Source: an uncultured Clostridia bacterium (GTDB lineage Bacteria; Bacillota; Clostridia; Christensenellales; Aristaeellaceae). Taken from it: a stretch of DNA of 32,313 nucleotides. This document shows, piece by piece, positions 23,247 to 30,559 of the stretch. The stretch's first letter is position 1. Each line of letters begins with the position of its first letter. The notes under the pieces were generated by a model that saw nothing but the letters and a program-made list of their open reading frames with translations, made no database searches and had not been told where the DNA came from. Made by a program: the position numbers and the translations under genes. The DNA is taken from NCBI GenBank assembly GCA_944333055.1, contig CALVKT010000030.1:1-32313 (forward strand). Reading direction: 5' to 3'.

Positions 23247-25088
23247 TTACACCAGCGGCAGCACGCACAGGCGGATGGGCGAATCGGCGTAGGGCATGAG
23301 CGTCACGTCGATGGGCGCGCCCTGTTCGCCGACGGTGATGGGCGGCTGATCGCAGCTCTCCCCGCGCAGGCCCCAACCGGGCACGGACACGCCGCGCGTG
23401 CGCAGGGTTTTGCCGTCCTCGTCGGCCTCGATGGCGGCGTCCTCGCACAGCGCGACGCCGAAACCGCCGCGGGCGATCATCGCGGGCGCGCCGCCGATCT
23501 CGGTCTCGTCGTAGGCGGGCGCGACGCCGTAGCGCAGCGGACCGCGCGCCACGCAGGCCGCCTGATGGAACGTGCGCACGCGCCTGGCGGCCATGGGCAG
23601 CGTCAGCAGCAGCTCGTCGCCGTTGCGCCACTGGCGGTTGATGGTGAGGATGGCGCCGGGCCGGGCGGGGATGATCTCCCCGTCGATGGCGGCGGTGGCG
23701 CCCTCCGCCCAGACGGGGATGCGCAGGTGCAGCGGGAAGGCGGCGCTCTGGTCGAGGCTCGCCGTGATGCGCACGCTGCCGGCATAGGGATAGCGGCTCT
23801 CCACGTTCAGCCGGACGGACGCGCCGGCGAGGCGATAGCGCACCTGACAGGGCGCATAGGAGGCGGCATAAAGCCCGTCGTCGCGGGAGAGCAGCCACTG
23901 GCTGGCGGCAAAGCGCGGCCACGCGGCCAGCAGCGCGGTGAGCGTCGCGCTGTCCGAAAGGGAGAAGCAGCCCGCGTCCTCGCCGGAGAGCGGGAAGCGC
24001 GCGGCGCGGGAGAGGCGCACCTGATTGGCCTGCTGCACGGGCTGCACGCTGCGCATGTCCGGCGCGAAGGCGGCGGCTACGCCGTTGTACATGAGCGTGT
24101 CAAGCTGGTCGGCGAAGTGCTCGCCGGCGGGCGCGCACAGCAATGCCTCCAGCGAAGCGGCCAGCTCGCACAGGGCGCGGGCGCTGACGCCGCGGCTGGG
24201 ATGCGTGCCGGCGAGCAGCGGATCGCCGGTGATGCCGCCGCAGACCGCGCCGTGGGCCTTGTTCATGCGCGCAAGGCCGGTCTCCGGCGCGGAAAAATGC
24301 TTGCCCGAACCGGTGAGCGTGGCGCAGAAGGCGCTGGCGCGCAGGCCCTCGCACAGGTTCGCGCTGTCGGCTGTGCGCAGCAGGTGGTGCGCGTAGCCGT
24401 TTTCATCCTCGCCGCGCAGCGCCGCGCGCAGCGCGTCTCCGCTCATCGTGCGGGAGATGGGCGTGCGATACGGGAAGCTGTGGAAGAGCGACGTGTAATC
24501 CGCACCCTGCGCCACGAGGGACATGAGCACGGTGACGATCGCCTTCTGGCCGGTGACGTTGTACAGGAAGATGCCGGCCTCCAGCGTGTCCGCCACGTGC
24601 ATGGCGTCCTGTGCGCAGAGCGGGGCGGCCGTGTCCTTGAGGTACTTCATGTAGCGCAGCATGAACGTGAGCACGCGCTTGCTGCCGGTCATGGAATAGG
24701 CGGCCGTCAGCGCGCGCAGCATGCGTCCGCGCGCGGCGAATGTCTCGTCCGGCGCGCCGAAGCTGCCGTCTTCGCGCTGGCCGTCGATGACGGCGTCCGC
24801 AAGCCGCAGCGCCGCGCGGCGCAGCTCCTCGTCGCCAAGCAGCGCGGCCGTGAGCAGCGCGGCCTCCAGCGCGTTGGCGGCGTCCATGCCGCCTGCCTGG
24901 TCGCCGCCGAACCAGGCGCTGCGCGCGCCCGTGTGCGGGAAGAGGGAGGCGCAGCGGTCAAGCAGGCCGGAGCGCAGGCCGATCAGCCGGTCGCGCATGT
25001 CGCCGCGGGCGGTGACGGCGCCTGCGGGCAGCGGGGCGAAACGACCGGGCGTGAGCGGCGCGCGGGTAAAGAAGGTGCGGGTAAGCAT
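23247..25088 (-). CDS. GH127-like (DUF1680, beta-L-arabinofuranosidase family) protein with altered active-site motifs
   Basis: The 613-residue product follows the DUF1680 layout: an alpha/alpha-barrel (about 1-400) then beta-sandwich regions (SRYPYAGSVRITASL, FPLHLRIPVWAEGA). It has no signal peptide, so it is probably cytoplasmic. By my recollection of the family, the barrel should carry a GDEH-type motif, an E-x-C and a CC pair, serving as acid, zinc ligands and Cys nucleophile. Here these read GDPLLAG (P290), ALC (A305, C307) and GCFS (C374, F375). One cysteine of each site remains but the acidic residues are gone. The start at 25088 follows AGGAGG by nine bases. It may have changed chemistry or be inactive. 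Confidence 0.75.
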   Translation of the reverse strand: MLTRTFFTRAPLTPGRFAPLPAGAVTARGDMRDRLIGLRSGLLDRCASLFPHTGARSAWFGGDQAGGMDAANALEAALLTAALLGDEELRRAALRLADAVIDGQREDGSFGAPDETFAARGRMLRALTAAYSMTGSKRVLTFMLRYMKYLKDTAAPLCAQDAMHVADTLEAGIFLYNVTGQKAIVTVLMSLVAQGADYTSLFHSFPYRTPISRTMSGDALRAALRGEDENGYAHHLLRTADSANLCEGLRASAFCATLTGSGKHFSAPETGLARMNKAHGAVCGGITGDPLLAGTHPSRGVSARALCELAASLEALLCAPAGEHFADQLDTLMYNGVAAAFAPDMRSVQPVQQANQVRLSRAARFPLSGEDAGCFSLSDSATLTALLAAWPRFAASQWLLSRDDGLYAASYAPCQVRYRLAGASVRLNVESRYPYAGSVRITASLDQSAAFPLHLRIPVWAEGATAAIDGEIIPARPGAILTINRQWRNGDELLLTLPMAARRVRTFHQAACVARGPLRYGVAPAYDETEIGGAPAMIARGGFGVALCEDAAIEADEDGKTLRTRGVSVPGWGLRGESCDQPPITVGEQGAPIDVTLMPYADSPIRLCVLPLV

Positions 25089-25153
25089 CGTCGGTTTCCT
25101 CCTCATATGGGTGCTGTCAAGGGGACAGAAAAGACATCATCTCGATATGGAAT

Positions 25154-25182
25154 AGTTTACAACGCCGGGCGGACGCCGTCAA
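25154..25182 (-). promoter_or_regulatory. Promoter of the GH127-like gene
   Basis: On the minus strand, TTGACG (25177-25182) and TAAACT (25154-25159) are separated by 17 bp, about 65 bases upstream of the ATG. Confidence 0.65.
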
Positions 25183-25190
25183 TAAAAGAG

Positions 25191-25219
25191 TTGAAAACGG
25201 CATGAAAAAGGAGTACAAT
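25191..25219 (+). promoter_or_regulatory. Promoter of glgB
   Basis: TTGAAA (25191-25196) and TACAAT (25214-25219) are separated by 17 bp. It starts nine bases from the divergent promoter's -35, so the two promoters sit back to back and could share a regulator. Confidence 0.65.
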
Positions 25220-25259
25220 AGATTATACTGACAATATCATTGCGAAAGGTGGCCTTTTT

Positions 25260-27362
25260 ATGGTTGGTCAAACGAAAAAGGCGGCGGAAAAGCTGAAGAT
25301 TTTTGAGCTTGACCCCAGCTTGCTGGAATTTGAAGGCGACATCAACGACCGCGTGGCCCGGTATAAAGGCCGCAAAAAGGCGCTGTTGGGCGAAGGGCAG
25401 AAGCTGACGGACTTTGCCGACGGCGCGCTGTACTTCGGCCTGCACAAGGTGAAGGGCGGCTGGGTGTACCGGGAGTGGGCGCCGGGCGCCAAGGCCATGC
25501 ACATGATCGGCGATTTCAACGGCTGGGATCACACCGCCCATCCCATGCAGCACGTGGGCGACGGCAACTGGGAGATCCGGATCGAGGGCGCGCGCACGAT
25601 CAAGCACCTCTCCCGCTGGAAGGTCGCCGTCACCCATCAGGACGGCGTGACCGAGGACCGCATCCCGCTCTACGCCCGCTACGTCAAGCAGGACAAGGAG
25701 ACGAAGGGCTTCAACGCCGTCGTCTTTGCGCCGCGCAAGCCGTTCGAGTGGACGGATCAGGCGTTTAAGCCCGCCAGGAACGTGCCGCCCGTCATCTACG
25801 AGGCGCACGTGGGCATGGCCACGGAGCAGGAGCGCGTGGGCACGTATCTGGAGTTCATGCGCGACATTCTGCCGCGCATCAAGGCGGACGGCTACAACAC
25901 CGTGCAGCTCATGGCGGTGATGGAGCACCCGTACTACGCGAGCTTCGGCTATCAGGTGAGCAATTTCTTCGCGGCGTCCTCGTGGTATGGCACGCCGGAC
26001 GACCTCAAGGCGCTGGTCAACGAGGCGCACCGCCTGGGCATCAGCGTGCTGCTGGATCTGGTGCACTCCCATGCGGTCAAGAACACCGCCGAGGGCATCA
26101 ACTGCTTCGACGGCACGGTCGAGCAGTTCTTCCATGCGGGCGGCAAGGGCGATCATCCCGCATGGGGCAGCAAGTGCTTTGACTACGGCCGCACCGGCGT
26201 CATCCACTTCCTGCTCTCCAACATCAAGTTCTGGATGGAGGAATACCACTTCGACGGATTCCGCTTTGACGGCGTGACCAGCATGCTCTACCACGACCAT
26301 GGCCTGGGCACCGCCTTCATGAGCAATGCCCAGTACTTCTCCATGAACACGGACGTGGACGCCGTCACCTACCTCATGCTGGCGACGGAGCTGATTCACA
26401 GCCTCAAGAAGGGCGCGCTGGCCATCGCCGAGGACATGAGCGCCATGCCGGGCATGTGCCTGCCCATCCGCTGGGGCGGCCTCGGCTTTGATTACCGCCT
26501 GAGCATGGGCCTGCCGGACTTCTTCATCAAGACCATCAAGGAGCGCGAGGACGGGCATTGGGACATCAGCCGCATGTACTGGGAGCTGATCGCCCGCCGC
26601 AATCAGGAGAAGGTGATCGCCTACGCCGAGAGCCACGATCAGGCGCTGGTGGGCGACAAGACGATCATGTTCCGCCTGGCGGACAAGGAGATGTACGACG
26701 GCATGGACCGCGCCAGCCAGAACATGATCATCGACCGCGCCGTGGCGCTGCACAAGATGATTCGCCTGGTCACCATCGGCGCGGGCGGCGAGGGCTATCT
26801 CAACTTCATGGGCAATGAGTTCGGCCACCCGGAGTGGATCGACTTCCCGCGCGAGGGCAACGGCTGGAGCTTCAAATATGCGCGCCGCCAGTGGAGCCTC
26901 GCGGACAACGGTTTCCTGCGCTATGAGCTGCTGGGCAACTTCGACAAGGCGATGGTCGAGCTCGTCAAGCAGTACGGCGTGCTGGCGGACGGCATGGCCC
27001 GCTGCCTGCGCCAGCACGAGGACGATCAGCTTCTGGCCTTTGAGCGCGGCGGCTGCATCTTCCTGTTCAACTTCCACCCGACCAACTCGCAGACGGGCAT
27101 GTTCGTCAACGCGCCGGAGCACGGCGATTACAAGGTCATCCTCTCCAGCGACGACAAGGCGTTCGGCGGCTTTGAGCGCATCGACAAGGATGTCGTCTAC
27201 CACACCTGGGCGCACGATCCGCAGCTGGGCGACGGCTTTGCCATCTATCTGCCGGCGCGCACGGCCGTCGTGCTGCGCAAGGCGGACAGGATCGCCCCGC
27301 CCAAGCGCAAGCCGGGCCGCCCGCCCAAGGCCGCCAAGACCGACGCGCAGGCGGAGGCGTGA
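25260..27362 (+). CDS. glgB: 1,4-alpha-glucan branching enzyme, eukaryotic-type (GH13_8)
   Basis: The 700-residue product has an N-terminal CBM48 (VYREWAPGAKAMHMIGDFNG). The GH13 catalytic barrel follows: DLVHSHAVKN, nucleophile D337 in DGFRFDGV, acid E391 in AIAEDMSA, and D460 in AESHDQALVG. An all-beta C-terminal domain comes next. The short N terminus, ELDPSLLEF opening and VTSMLYHDHGLG resemble plant/animal and Bacteroidetes-type branching enzymes rather than the usual bacterial GlgB. It makes alpha-1,6 branches in glycogen. The last 20 residues are basic and proline-rich (KRKPGRPPKAAK), resembling an AT-hook. AAAGGTGG lies upstream of the ATG. No other glg gene lies beside it; a 30-codon ORF follows. 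Confidence 0.93.
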   Translation: MVGQTKKAAEKLKIFELDPSLLEFEGDINDRVARYKGRKKALLGEGQKLTDFADGALYFGLHKVKGGWVYREWAPGAKAMHMIGDFNGWDHTAHPMQHVGDGNWEIRIEGARTIKHLSRWKVAVTHQDGVTEDRIPLYARYVKQDKETKGFNAVVFAPRKPFEWTDQAFKPARNVPPVIYEAHVGMATEQERVGTYLEFMRDILPRIKADGYNTVQLMAVMEHPYYASFGYQVSNFFAASSWYGTPDDLKALVNEAHRLGISVLLDLVHSHAVKNTAEGINCFDGTVEQFFHAGGKGDHPAWGSKCFDYGRTGVIHFLLSNIKFWMEEYHFDGFRFDGVTSMLYHDHGLGTAFMSNAQYFSMNTDVDAVTYLMLATELIHSLKKGALAIAEDMSAMPGMCLPIRWGGLGFDYRLSMGLPDFFIKTIKEREDGHWDISRMYWELIARRNQEKVIAYAESHDQALVGDKTIMFRLADKEMYDGMDRASQNMIIDRAVALHKMIRLVTIGAGGEGYLNFMGNEFGHPEWIDFPREGNGWSFKYARRQWSLADNGFLRYELLGNFDKAMVELVKQYGVLADGMARCLRQHEDDQLLAFERGGCIFLFNFHPTNSQTGMFVNAPEHGDYKVILSSDDKAFGGFERIDKDVVYHTWAHDPQLGDGFAIYLPARTAVVLRKADRIAPPKRKPGRPPKAAKTDAQAEA

Positions 27363-27367
27363 CGCGC

Positions 27368-27460
27368 ATGAACGGACAGAAGGCGAAGCGGGCGCTGTGC
27401 ATGGCGCTGCTGCTGCTCGCCGTGCTCGTGCTGATCACGGGCGCGGAATCGGCGGCATAA
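27368..27460 (+). CDS. Small hydrophobic ORF, 30 residues, downstream of glgB
   Basis: The ORF starts five bases after the glgB stop codon. It encodes a basic head (MNGQKAKRAL), one hydrophobic helix (CMALLLLAVLVLITG) and a short AESAA tail. A GGAGG inside the end of glgB stands ten bases upstream, which fits translational coupling. A strong terminator follows within 25 bases. It could be a single-pass membrane small protein or a chance ORF in GC-rich DNA. No family is recognised. Confidence 0.45.
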   Translation: MNGQKAKRALCMALLLLAVLVLITGAESAA

Positions 27461-27481
27461 ACCGGCGCCGCCCGCACAAAC

Positions 27482-27506
27482 CGCCCGCCCGAAAGGGCGG
27501 GCGTTT
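27482..27506 (+). terminator. Rho-independent terminator after glgB
   Basis: CGCCCGCCC (27482-27490) pairs perfectly with GGGCGGGCG (27495-27503) around a GAAA tetraloop, followed by TTT. Confidence 0.8.
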
Positions 27507-27544
27507 CCTGTGCTGAAAAATCTGAGAAAAGAGGAGAGAACACG

Positions 27545-28303
27545 ATGAAGACGGTGCTGCTGATGGGGGATCTGACGGGCAGAAGCCGCGTGGCGCTGCG
27601 CATGCTCTGCGCCGTGCTGGAAGCGCGCGGGCACGAGGTGCTCATGCTGCCCACGGCGCTCGTCTCCAACACGCTGAATCTGGGCAAAGCGGCCTCGCTG
27701 GACACGACGGCCTACCTGCTGGAAAGCCTGCGCGTCTGGGATTCGCTGGGCCTTGCCTGCGATATGGCGTATATCGGCTACATCACGGGCGAGGCGCAGG
27801 CGGACGCGCTCGCGCCGGTCGCAGACGCCCTGCGTGCGCGCGGCGTGCCGGTCGTGCTCGACCCGATCCTCGGCGACGGCGGCAGGCGATACAACGCCGT
27901 GACCGACGGTCAGGTGCGGGGCATGCGCGCGCTGTGCCGCCATGCCGGCCTGATCACGCCGAACTTGACGGAGGCGTGCCTGCTGGCAGAGACGCCATAC
28001 CGCGAGGAACGCGGCGAAGCGCTGGCCGAAGCGCTCGCGCGGCAGGGCTGCGGCGTGCTGATCACCGGCGCAAAGGCGGCGGACGGGCGGGACGCGGTGG
28101 TCGGCTGCGCGCAGGGCGCACCGTTTTCCGTGCCGTATGCGCGCGTGCCGGGCCACCGCTGGGGCACGGGCGATCTGTTCACGGGACTGCTCATGGATGC
28201 GATGCTGCGCGGCTGCCCGCCGGAGGAGGCAGCGCGCGAGGCCGCGCAGCGCGTGTCGCGCCAGCTGCGCGGGGAAGAAGAGAGCCTGCTGCCCGCGCAG
28301 TGA
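27545..28303 (+). CDS. Pyridoxal/pyridoxamine kinase-like protein (PdxK/PdxY family)
   Basis: The 252-residue product is a ribokinase-superfamily kinase of the ThiD/PdxY branch. Landmarks are DPILGDGGRRYNAVTD, LITPNLTEACLLAETP, GVLITGAKA and the catalytic HRWGTGDLFTGLLMDAML with Asp210. It would phosphorylate pyridoxal-type vitamers to make PLP. It is slightly shorter than E. coli PdxY (about 287), mainly at the C terminus. An AAGAGGAGAG SD precedes the ATG. It lies directly upstream of the PLP-dependent cysteine desulfurase operon, which has its own promoter. HMP kinase (ThiD) is the main alternative. Confidence 0.82.
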   Translation: MKTVLLMGDLTGRSRVALRMLCAVLEARGHEVLMLPTALVSNTLNLGKAASLDTTAYLLESLRVWDSLGLACDMAYIGYITGEAQADALAPVADALRARGVPVVLDPILGDGGRRYNAVTDGQVRGMRALCRHAGLITPNLTEACLLAETPYREERGEALAEALARQGCGVLITGAKAADGRDAVVGCAQGAPFSVPYARVPGHRWGTGDLFTGLLMDAMLRGCPPEEAAREAAQRVSRQLRGEEESLLPAQ

Positions 28304-28347
28304 GCGCATAATTCCCAGTGATTCCGTAGAAAATCAATGATATCCTA

Positions 28348-28376
28348 TTGACGGGGTATGATTTCGGTGCTATACT
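28348..28376 (+). promoter_or_regulatory. Promoter of the isc operon
   Basis: TTGACG (28348-28353) and TATACT (28371-28376) are separated by 17 bp, with TGC before the -10. The Rrf2 regulator is the first gene behind it, so autoregulation at this site is likely; I could not define a clear operator dyad. Confidence 0.8.
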
Positions 28377-28414
28377 GTAGTGCGTGACAAAAAACGACAG
28401 GAGGAACGCCCGAT

Positions 28415-28825
28415 ATGATGATTTCGACCAGGGGCCGTTATGCGCTGCGGATCATGGTCGATCTGGCGCTTCACGACGGGGAAGAGCCCGTCAGCGTGCG
28501 CGCGATCGCCGGCCGACAGGACATCTCCGGCAAGTACATGGAACAGATCATCGGCGTGCTCAGCCGCGCGGGGCTGCTGCGCAGCGTGCGCGGCGCGCAG
28601 GGCGGCTACCACCTGGCGCACAGGCCGGAGGAGATCACCGTGGGCATGATCCTGCGCGCGACGGAGGGCGATCTGGCGCCCGCCGAATGCGTGCTCGACG
28701 GCGCGCAGCACTGCGACAGGCGCGGCGCGTGCCCCTCGCAGAAGGTGTTCGCCAAGGTATACAGCGCGATCAACGGCGTAATCGACGGCGTGACGCTCAA
28801 AGAGCTGATGCCGGACGACGCGTGA
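28415..28825 (+). CDS. iscR: Rrf2-family regulator, IscR-like
   Basis: The 136-residue product has the Rrf2 winged helix (STRGRYALRIMVDLAL, SGKYMEQIIGVLSRAGLLRSVRGAQGGYHLA). Three cysteines (92, 100, 106) sit in the effector loop, close to the positions of the Fe-S ligands of IscR (92, 98, 104). That suggests a cluster-sensing repressor of Fe-S biogenesis. It is the first gene before iscS and iscU, 30 bases upstream of iscS. AGGAGG lies ten bases before the ATG pair. A CymR-type cysteine regulator is the alternative, but CymR lacks these cysteines. Confidence 0.9.
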   Translation: MMISTRGRYALRIMVDLALHDGEEPVSVRAIAGRQDISGKYMEQIIGVLSRAGLLRSVRGAQGGYHLAHRPEEITVGMILRATEGDLAPAECVLDGAQHCDRRGACPSQKVFAKVYSAINGVIDGVTLKELMPDDA

Positions 28826-28856
28826 CGCATATCGACCGGGAAGAGAGGACAGGCTC

Positions 28857-30038
28857 ATGATCTATATGGACAATGCCGCGACAACGCGGATGAGCGAGCG
28901 CGCCTTTGAGGCGATGCGCCCGTTCTTCATGGAGCAATACGCCAACGAGGCGGGCACGTATTCCTTCGCCAACGCCAGCAAGGAGGCGGTGGAAAACGCG
29001 CGCAGGCAGGTGGCGGCGGTCATCGGCGCCAAGCCCGCGGAGATCTACTTCACCTCCGGCGGCACCGAGAGCGACAACTGGGCGCTCAAGGGCATCGCGC
29101 AGGCGAACGCGGCGAAGGGCCGCCACATCATCATCTCCGCCATCGAGCACCATGCCGTGCTCCACAGCGCCGACGCGCTTAAGCGCCAGGGCTGGGAGGT
29201 GACCGTGCTGCCGGTGGACGAATACGGCATGGTCGATCCCGCATCCGTCGAGGCGGCGATCCGCCCGGACACGGTGCTCGTATCCATCATGGCGGCGAAC
29301 AACGAGATCGGCACCATTCAGCCGCTGGAGAAGATCGGCGAGGCGTGCAAGCGCCACGGTGTGCTCTTCCACACCGACGCGGTGCAGGCGTATGCGCACA
29401 TCCCGCTTCACGTGGAGGCGATGCACATCGACCTGCTCTCGGCCAGCGGCCACAAGTTCCACGGCCCTAAGGGCGTGGGCTTCCTCTACGTGCGCCGGGG
29501 CGTGAAGCTGCCCCCGTTCATGGACGGCGGCGCGCAGGAGAGGAAGCGCCGCGCGGGCACGACGAACGTGGCGGGCATCGTGGGCATGGGCGCGGCGGCC
29601 GAGGAGACATCGGCGAACCTCGCCCGGACGATGGAGAAGGTCAGCGCCGTCCGCGATCACCTGATCGCCCGCATCGAAAAGGAGATCCCATACTGCCGTC
29701 TCAACGGCCATCGCACCGAGCGCCTGCCGGGCAACGTCAATTTCTGCTTCCGCTTTGTCGAGGGCGAGGGCATGCTGATGCTGCTGGACGCCAATGGCAT
29801 CTGCGCCTCCAGCGGCAGCGCATGCACGAGCGGCTCGCTGGACCCCTCGCACGTGCTGCTGGCCATCGGCCTGCCGCACGAGATCGCGCACGGCTCCCTG
29901 CGCCTGAGCATCTCGGAGGCGACGACCATGGAGGAGGCGGACAAGGTTGTCGACGCGCTTTTGCAGATCATCCCGCGCCTGCGCGCCATGTCGCCGCTCT
30001 ACGAGGATTTCATCAGGCAGCATCCCAATCACGCATGA
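28857..30038 (+). CDS. iscS: Cysteine desulfurase (IscS/NifS family)
   Basis: The 393-residue product is a fold-type I PLP enzyme. It opens MIYMDNAATTRMSE, has ISAIEHHAVLHS (PLP-stacking His), the PLP lysine Lys200 in SASGHKFHGPKG, and the catalytic Cys323 in SSGSACTSGS. It removes sulfur from cysteine and hands the persulfide to IscU. The flexible catalytic loop is long, the class I (NifS/IscS) type. GAGAGGAC is the SD. It sits between the IscR-like regulator and iscU. The gene downstream starts 16 bases after its stop. Confidence 0.95.
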   Translation: MIYMDNAATTRMSERAFEAMRPFFMEQYANEAGTYSFANASKEAVENARRQVAAVIGAKPAEIYFTSGGTESDNWALKGIAQANAAKGRHIIISAIEHHAVLHSADALKRQGWEVTVLPVDEYGMVDPASVEAAIRPDTVLVSIMAANNEIGTIQPLEKIGEACKRHGVLFHTDAVQAYAHIPLHVEAMHIDLLSASGHKFHGPKGVGFLYVRRGVKLPPFMDGGAQERKRRAGTTNVAGIVGMGAAAEETSANLARTMEKVSAVRDHLIARIEKEIPYCRLNGHRTERLPGNVNFCFRFVEGEGMLMLLDANGICASSGSACTSGSLDPSHVLLAIGLPHEIAHGSLRLSISEATTMEEADKVVDALLQIIPRLRAMSPLYEDFIRQHPNHA

Positions 30039-30054
30039 CGGAGGTTGACGAATT

Positions 30055-30498
30055 ATGTATACCGAAAAAGTGATGGATCATTTCATGCACCCGCGCAACG
30101 TCGGCGAGATTGAGGACGCCAGCGGCGTGGGCACGGTGGGCAACGCCAAGTGCGGCGACATCATGCGCATCTATCTGGACATCGACGAGAACCAGGTCGT
30201 GCGCGACGCGAAGTTCAAGACGTTCGGCTGCGGCGCGGCGATTGCGACCAGCTCCATGGCGACGGAGATGATCATCGGCAAGACGGTGCAGCAGGCGCTG
30301 GAGGTGACCAACAAGGCGGTCATGGAAGCGCTGGGCGGCCTGCCGCCGGTGAAGGTGCACTGCTCGCTGCTGGCGGAGCAGGCGGTCCACGCCGCCCTGT
30401 GGGACTACGCTCAGAAGAACCACCTGACCATCGAGGGGCTCAAGCCGCCTGTCGGCGACGTGGACGAGCTGGAGCACGAGGAGGAAGAGGAGGCGTAA
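30055..30498 (+). CDS. iscU: Fe-S cluster scaffold protein IscU/NifU N-terminal type
   Basis: The 147-residue product is an IscU-type scaffold. It begins MYTEKVMDHFMHPRNVGEIE, with cluster cysteines Cys33 (NAKCGD), Cys59 (TFGCGAAIATSS) and Cys103 (KVHCSLLAEQA). The usual LPPVK motif that HscA chaperones bind is present (LPPVKVHC), although no hscA/hscB gene lies here. It ends in an acidic tail (ELEHEEEEEA). A GGAGG SD lies in the 16-base gap after iscS. This is the last gene of the operon, ended by the hairpin at 30516-30553. Confidence 0.95.
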   Translation: MYTEKVMDHFMHPRNVGEIEDASGVGTVGNAKCGDIMRIYLDIDENQVVRDAKFKTFGCGAAIATSSMATEMIIGKTVQQALEVTNKAVMEALGGLPPVKVHCSLLAEQAVHAALWDYAQKNHLTIEGLKPPVGDVDELEHEEEEEA

Positions 30499-30515
30499 GC
30501 CTTTTCATCGACATG

Positions 30516-30553
30516 AAAAGACCTTTCTGCCCGCGCGGGCGGAAAGGTCTTTT
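30516..30553. terminator. Long bidirectional terminator between iscU and the secreted protein gene
   Basis: A nearly perfect 38-base palindrome: AAAAGACCTTTC and GCCC arms around a GCGC loop, with one T-G pair. T4 tails occur on both strands. It ends the isc operon rightward and the repeat-protein gene leftward. Confidence 0.9.
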
Positions 30554-30559
30554 GCGTAT

